Source: Scortum barcoo (taxonomy: Eukaryota; Chordata; Actinopteri; Centrarchiformes; Terapontidae). Taken from it: DNA of 64,000 nucleotides. The stretch spans positions 25,150,143 to 25,214,142 of the forward strand of contig CM041531.1 in assembly GCA_023238725.1 (NCBI GenBank), read 5' to 3'. Each line of letters begins with the position of its first letter. Within the stretch, counting starts at the first letter, position 1. Below are positions 61,101-64,000 of this stretch, piece after piece. A program made the translations under genes and the position numbers. The notes beneath the pieces are model-generated. The model was given only the letters and a program-made list of their open reading frames with translations. It was not told where the DNA came from and made no database searches.

Positions 61101-63487
61101 TCCCATGTCTCACCCATCTCTACTCTCTCCTCCCAGCAGCCCCTCAGTCCCTCCACGTATCTGTATTCCATAATTGTGCTTTCTCCTGTTGCACGTGCTT
61201 TCATTAGCAAGTGGTTGGGATGCACTCTTACGTGCTCCATCAATCCAATGCAATTCAGTGTCTTGTCATTCAGTTCATTTGCTAATATGACTGATTTACT
61301 GATCTTGCCTAAAGGGTAACCCTAAAGGGTTGCTTAAACCGCCAGCTGGTGGTTTCTTTTCTATTTCAGTATATATTGAAATAAACATTGATTCAGATTG
61401 GTCTTTTTGACAGCAGACATTTTGACCTTTCATATGTACTAGGACAGAGTTGCTACCAATAACATAAGCAGTGGCTCATGACGGTGTGACAAACATGAAC
61501 AATACCAGGACCCAGAAACTGAAGCAGCTAATGCAGTTTAGCCATGTTTATTGTTTCTTAACTGAATTTTGACTAAATGTATCTCAGTCTTGATTATGAT
61601 ATGAAATTTGATCAAATAGGAACTCAAATTTTAACTCTGTGCTGACCTCCAGTGGTTTTAACTTGTCATCTTGCTGAAGTGATGCACAAGTTTCCTACAA
61701 GGCCCTGTGACATCACTGTTGGTTGTGATTACAGGGACATATCAGCTGACCATACCCATTAGTGATGCTCAGTGTGGCGACTCTTTAATATCGCCCTCTC
61801 GGGATTAAGCATCAAACCTTCAAAGGCATGTAATTCTCTTCTCTGCCGTACCCTCTCAGGTGGAGACAGTATTTGGTTCTCCCAACATGACAGTGGCTTA
61901 TCACGTGACCGGAGGGGACATGGTTTACGCTCCCTCTGTGGTGCTGGAAGGCTTGGACTCCTATGGTCGCGATAAGCTGATTGCAGACCTGCGACAGTAC
62001 CTCCCCATGGTAACAGCCCTGCCCCTACCGGTTGCATCATGGAGACCCAGCCCAGCCTCCGGCCTCCAGCTGAAAACAGGTCAGCTAGTGTTCAGACAGG
62101 ATGAAAGCTACAAAAAAGTCAGAGATCAGCTTGAGACTTAGCCTTATTTGTTCCAGCTGCGATTTTGCACTGAAGCAGGTTCAGTGGAAACTAGGTTTGA
62201 AAAGCAATAAGATAAAATAATCTTGTCATACAACATCAGAGAGGGAAATCATTGGACAATATTGCACACCTAGTCAGAACATAGGTACATATGATCTAAA
62301 GTAAAATATATCTTATTCCACCAAAGAAAGCAGAAACACAATGCAGTAGCATCTGGAGGAATAATAGTTCTGCCAGCATGCAGCCTTGTGAGCTCATTTT
62401 GTTTTTATGTTACAGTGCTGCAGTTTGTGGGAGCAGGTGATGATCCGCGGTCCTGTCGGTTCTCTCAGATGATGGAACAGAGGCTCGAGAAAGTGTTTGC
62501 TGAAGCGCAGGCCAAAGTGCTCAACACCAACAGCAGACTCTCTATTCAGGTATTGTGCTGTAATAGTTGCTTTGCACCCTTACAATAGCACTGTGTAGGT
62601 GTCCTCCCCACTGTTACAGTGGCGATTATGTGAGTTTTACCATGATACCAGTGTCGAAACTTGTGCAGTGAAGTGTTCGGGCGTTGGATCAATTAGTCAT
62701 CTTCACTCAGATAGTCACTTTTTTGGACAATGTCCTTGGATGTGTTGCCATCCAACAAATCAAACACTGGAGTTTACTAAATATTGTTTGCGGCTTATTA
62801 GAACACATGTAACTTTTAACAGTTGTGTATCCTGTTACACATCAATATTAGCATGCGATTCAGGTGATTTGGTAGTGGCAAGCAGGCAGAATTGTTCCTT
62901 GTTTTGCCTTTTGAACAAGAGCTGCTTCTCAGATGCAAATTAATTATGTTTTGGGAGGCAATGTTTGTATTAATTTTAATGAGCTGCCACATTAAAGTGC
63001 ACCCTATATTAAAGCTAATTTGACGGTTATGCATGGGTGAAATACTACAATATTTTTGCACTCTTTCATGCTTTGCCAGTTTCCCTGCTGTTGTGCTTCT
63101 TGATGATTTTCATATTTGTTGATCCAAGACAATAATTGATTTTTTGATGTTTGTCATATCTGTGTCATTTTGTACTACAGGATTTGTACTAATCTTTTAG
63201 ATGTGCACATTACAGTAATGTAATTCCAAGCATTTTATGTGGTTATACATATATTAATGCTTCTTCTGTTCCCTCTTCTTAGTCTGAGCCTGTACTCTTT
63301 TTGTTTTTTTTTCCCCAGATGCTGAGTGTCTCCCAGGCAGCAGCCTCTCCGGCTGTGTCATTGGTCTACACTGTGAGGAATGGGACTGTCTTCCTTAATG
63401 GCACCACTGCCTCAAACCTCCTTGGTCAGCTGTCAGCTGAGCTGGTGGGCTACTTCCTCTTCTATCCACCACTTATCATTGCTGAGC
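30997..63487 (+). CDS. kiaa1549l: kiaa1549l, UPF0606/KIAA1549-family membrane protein (3' incomplete)
   Basis: Predicted type I membrane glycoprotein with signal peptide, very large Ser/Thr-rich ectodomain and SEA-like units. The transmembrane helix and cytoplasmic tail are expected beyond the window. Exons seen: 30997-31069, 53717-57959 (with an unresolved frame switch), 58088-58203, 61860-62079, 62416-62549, 63319-63487. The last ends in phase 1 after IIAE and continues off the window. The QCNITERLWVKT, VSIYVRRNRLDSI, VLQFVG, FSQMMEQRLEKVF and LVGYFL-YPP blocks fit KIAA1549L better than KIAA1549 (which has VCDITVPDAYL and VLQFVPPS). Adjacency to hipk3 supports this, since HIPK3 and KIAA1549L are neighbours in human. 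The family's molecular function is poorly known. Confidence 0.85.
31081..31180. repeat. two (CA)n microsatellites beside exon-1 donor
   Basis: CA repeats at 31081-31117 and 31152-31180, separated by 34 bp of unique sequence. The first starts 11 bp after the exon-1 splice donor. Confidence 0.97.
31684..31706. repeat. (CT)n microsatellite
   Basis: About 11 uninterrupted CT units within the first intron of kiaa1549l. Confidence 0.95.
42345..42550 (+). repeat. teleost MITE-like repeat, copy 1
   Basis: Diverged copy of a very common teleost repeat whose consensus carries CCCAAAGATATTCAGTTTA followed by AAGAAA-CAG-AAATATT and an AATGATTAAT-type end. Those blocks occur here in order around 42407-42530. 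Family assignment is from memory and the ends are approximate. Confidence 0.6.
45690..46030 (+). repeat. dispersed teleost repeat relic
   Basis: Contains blocks I associate with a recurrent percomorph repeat: CATTCCATTTAGGCAAGCCTG, then TTACTGG-ACACTTAATGGGG, then GTTAATATTATAACTTCCACC. No coding capacity. Boundaries approximate. Confidence 0.45.
48179..48202. repeat. (GA)n microsatellite
   Basis: About 11 uninterrupted AG units in the first intron of kiaa1549l. Confidence 0.95.
48715..49255 (+). repeat. teleost 'TTTACT-rich' interspersed repeat with nested insertion
   Basis: The left part (TACTCAAGTACTG..., CTTTTTACTTCACTACA..., GTTACCAGTTACTTTACA) and right part (AGTACTTTTACAGCATACTTT, ACTAAAGTAAAGGATCTGAA) match the two arms of a widespread percomorph non-autonomous element that ends in AAGTAAAGGATCTGAAT. 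The middle is replaced by another repeat (48895-49065). Assignment is from memory of the consensus. Confidence 0.65.
48895..49065 (-). repeat. teleost MITE-like repeat, copy 2 (nested, inverted)
   Basis: Ends in AAAGAAAATAATTAGCAG, ATTAGTACATTATG and TAAATAATCATCAGTTGCTG, a diverged version of the AATAATCGTTAGTTGCAGCCC end of the same family as copy 1, in the opposite orientation. It sits inside the element at 48715-49255, so it inserted later. Confidence 0.55.
50825..50945 (+). repeat. teleost MITE-like repeat, copy 3 (fragment)
   Basis: Carries ATGCCCATCACAATTTCCCA, CCTAAGGCAACAT and GACCAACTAACAGGGCAAAA, matching in order the middle of the family seen at 42345. Truncated on the right. Confidence 0.5.
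53085..53400. repeat. dispersed teleost repeat relic
   Basis: Starts with a TACCACTTTCTAATAAAGCG, CCCTTTATAA and TTAATAAATTATTCACTAAT order typical of a common fish repeat (TACCACTTTACAATAAGG...). It is interrupted by unrelated sequence near 53190-53290, and a related TTATTAATGACTTACTAA block follows. Boundaries approximate. Confidence 0.5.
53460..53570. repeat. 'GGCCGATA' type teleost repeat fragment
   Basis: Contains AATCAGCCAATATTAATTTA, TTGCAGATATATTG and GTTGGCCGATAAC, diverged from the common fish repeat built of GGCCGATATATCGG words. It lies about 150 bp upstream of the kiaa1549l giant exon. Confidence 0.5.
53717..57959 (+). CDS. kiaa1549l: kiaa1549l giant mucin-like exon
   Basis: About 1,390-1,410 codons of Ser/Thr/Pro-rich, low-Cys sequence typical of an O-glycosylated ectodomain, starting E-K-P-T-Y-D after the acceptor at 53716. 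Two long frames abut. The first runs to a stop at 54724-54726 and the second is open from 54665 to the donor at 57960. Ser clusters encoded by TCATCATC-type runs occur near 54198-54320 and 57130-57290. A Thr/Pro stalk (KLTTTTVASTT, QSTTTTTPQPAP, SPFTTTTESPP) precedes the first conserved motif, QCNITERLWVKT, at the 3' end. A KSKR site lies at 55868-55879. Such regions evolve fast, so alignment would be weak outside the last 20 residues. Confidence 0.88.
58088..58203 (+). CDS. kiaa1549l: kiaa1549l exon: first half of SEA-like unit 1
   Basis: Phase 1 in, phase 0 out, 38 codons after the split Val. Encodes VSIYVRRNRLDSIQ and an amphipathic segment RRGLSQGLRKALNDSS. Strand-then-helix layout like the second unit's first exon at 62416. 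The upstream intron is only 128 bp. Confidence 0.92.
58204..61859 (+). other. kiaa1549l intron (3.66 kb)
   Basis: Phase-0 intron with no recognised coding exon or RNA gene. A short imperfect duplication, CCTAAAGGGTAACCCTAAAGGG, lies at 61309-61330. Otherwise nothing distinctive. Confidence 0.8.
61860..62079 (+). CDS. kiaa1549l: kiaa1549l exon: second half of SEA-like unit 1
   Basis: 73 codons plus one base, phase 0 in and phase 1 out. Encodes VETVFGSPNMTVAYHVTGGD, a VVLEGLDSYGRDKLIADL helix-like stretch and QYLPMVTALPLPVASWRPSP. NMT is a potential N-glycosylation sequon. The pattern of strand, turn, strand and helix parallels the exon at 63319. Confidence 0.92.
62080..62415 (+). other. kiaa1549l intron (336 bp)
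   Basis: Phase-1 intron, donor GTCAGC (weak at +3/+4) and acceptor TTATGTTACAG. The upstream frame stays open for about 60 bp past the donor but lacks similarity. Nothing else was seen. Confidence 0.85.
62416..62549 (+). CDS. kiaa1549l: kiaa1549l exon: first half of SEA-like unit 2
   Basis: Phase 1 in, phase 0 out, 44 codons after the split Val. Encodes VLQFVGAGDDPRSCRFSQ and the helix-like MMEQRLEKVFAEAQAKV. VLQFV is shared with KIAA1549 (VLQFVPPS) and marks the conserved DUF3827-type region. Confidence 0.94.
62550..63318 (+). other. kiaa1549l intron (769 bp)
   Basis: Phase-0 intron, donor GTATTG, acceptor a T-run followed by CCCCAG. Nothing else was recognised. Confidence 0.85.
63319..63487 (+). 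CDS. kiaa1549l: kiaa1549l exon: second half of SEA-like unit 2 (last exon in window)
   Basis: 56 codons plus one base, phase 0 in and phase 1 out at GAGC/GTAAGT. Encodes AVSLVYTVRNGTVFLNGTTA, LLGQLSAELVGYFLFYPP and LIIAE. KIAA1549 has the matching IIFAVKSTQGFLNGSEVSEL and GYPVLQIAEP. Two NGT sequons are present. The next exon, expected to start by completing Pro, is outside the window. Confidence 0.94.
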
Positions 63488-64000
63488 GTAAGTTACAATT
63501 TGCGTTCAAAAATACATCTGTTAGTCAGGAGTAACTCAACAGCCTTACAAAAGGAGGCACCACAAGTAGTCTTGTGTCCTCTTGGGAATGATTTTTTATC
63601 CAAATACAGATTAGATTCAGAATTATCCTGTTTTTTTCCTTGTGTTGAAGCCAGGTTTAGGGTTAGGTTCTATATAATCTTTTCAGTCTGTGTCTCACAA
63701 AGCACGCTGGTCTTTCATCTTTGGTTCAAGACTTCTGTACAAAGGAACTGGCATATTGATCGACTATACAAGTAGAAATCAAGACCTGATCCAACCTTAG
63801 AAACTGCAGTGGATTTAATGTAATGAAAGCGGTTGTTTTCCAATCATTTTTGCATTCACATGGACTATCCCAGAAGGTCCATCTAGGCAATGACAGAACT
63901 CAGGAATTCAATCGCTAAGCCTGACTGACGTCCAGCTTCTTAGTAATTGGATGTTTGCGGCTGCTTTTACGATCACAGTTGCTTTTTAATGATTAAGTCA
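63488..64000 (+). other. kiaa1549l intron, cut by window edge
   Basis: Begins with a strong GTAAGT donor and runs to the end of the window. No further exon or repeat was recognised. Confidence 0.85.

Noticed and set aside
61309..61330. Interstitial telomere-like repeat (CCCTAA words)
   Set aside because: It is just two imperfect copies of CCTAAAGGGT, not an array of TTAGGG units.
53717..63487. Assignment of the downstream gene to kiaa1549
   Set aside because: The conserved blocks (QCNITERLWVKT, VLQFVGAGDD, FSQMMEQRL) differ from KIAA1549 (VCDITVPDAYL, VLQFVPPS) and fit the KIAA1549L paralogue, as does adjacency to hipk3.

Overview
The window is vertebrate genomic DNA, almost certainly from a ray-finned (teleost, probably percomorph) fish. 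It has GT-AG exons with several compact introns of about 90-170 bp, interspersed repeats of types familiar from percomorph genomes, long CA/TA microsatellites and a CpG-rich promoter. The protein-coding genes run on the + strand. I see no bacterial features, CRISPR array, rRNA or tRNA gene.

Region 1 (1-28.8 kb) is the 3' two-thirds of hipk3, encoding homeodomain-interacting protein kinase 3. The window opens inside a large intron. Fourteen coding exons follow between 11312 and 24977. They start at the APE motif of the kinase domain and run to the conserved C-terminal tail, about 855 codons in all. Every splice junction keeps the reading phase. The residues match HIPK3 rather than HIPK1 or HIPK2. 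An AT-rich 3' UTR of about 3.8 kb ends near 28.8 kb. The last exon appears to lack one base in a C-run, so the conserved C-terminus is in a shifted frame.

Region 2 (28.8-31.1 kb) is a short intergenic gap, then a CpG-rich promoter and first exon with a signal-peptide-like start. The exon-1 splice phase fits the giant exon 22.6 kb downstream.

Region 3 (31.1-64.0 kb) is kiaa1549l, a KIAA1549/UPF0606-family membrane protein, incomplete at the window's right edge. A very long first intron with microsatellites and transposon relics leads to a Ser/Thr/Pro-rich mucin-like exon of about 4.2 kb, then four small exons encoding two tandem SEA-like units. The giant exon changes reading frame around 54.7 kb, through either an unannotated 79-bp intron or an indel.

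The neighbours confirm the assignment. HIPK3-KIAA1549L are adjacent in human 11p13, and their paralogues HIPK2 and KIAA1549 lie near each other on 7q34, so this pair is an old linked block. The two products are not known to act together: one is a nuclear/cytoplasmic kinase and the other a predicted single-pass membrane glycoprotein. No clearly new biological system is visible. The items most worth checking are the two frame disruptions, an in-frame retainable intron, the duplicated exon pair and an unexplained antisense open frame inside the kiaa1549l intron.
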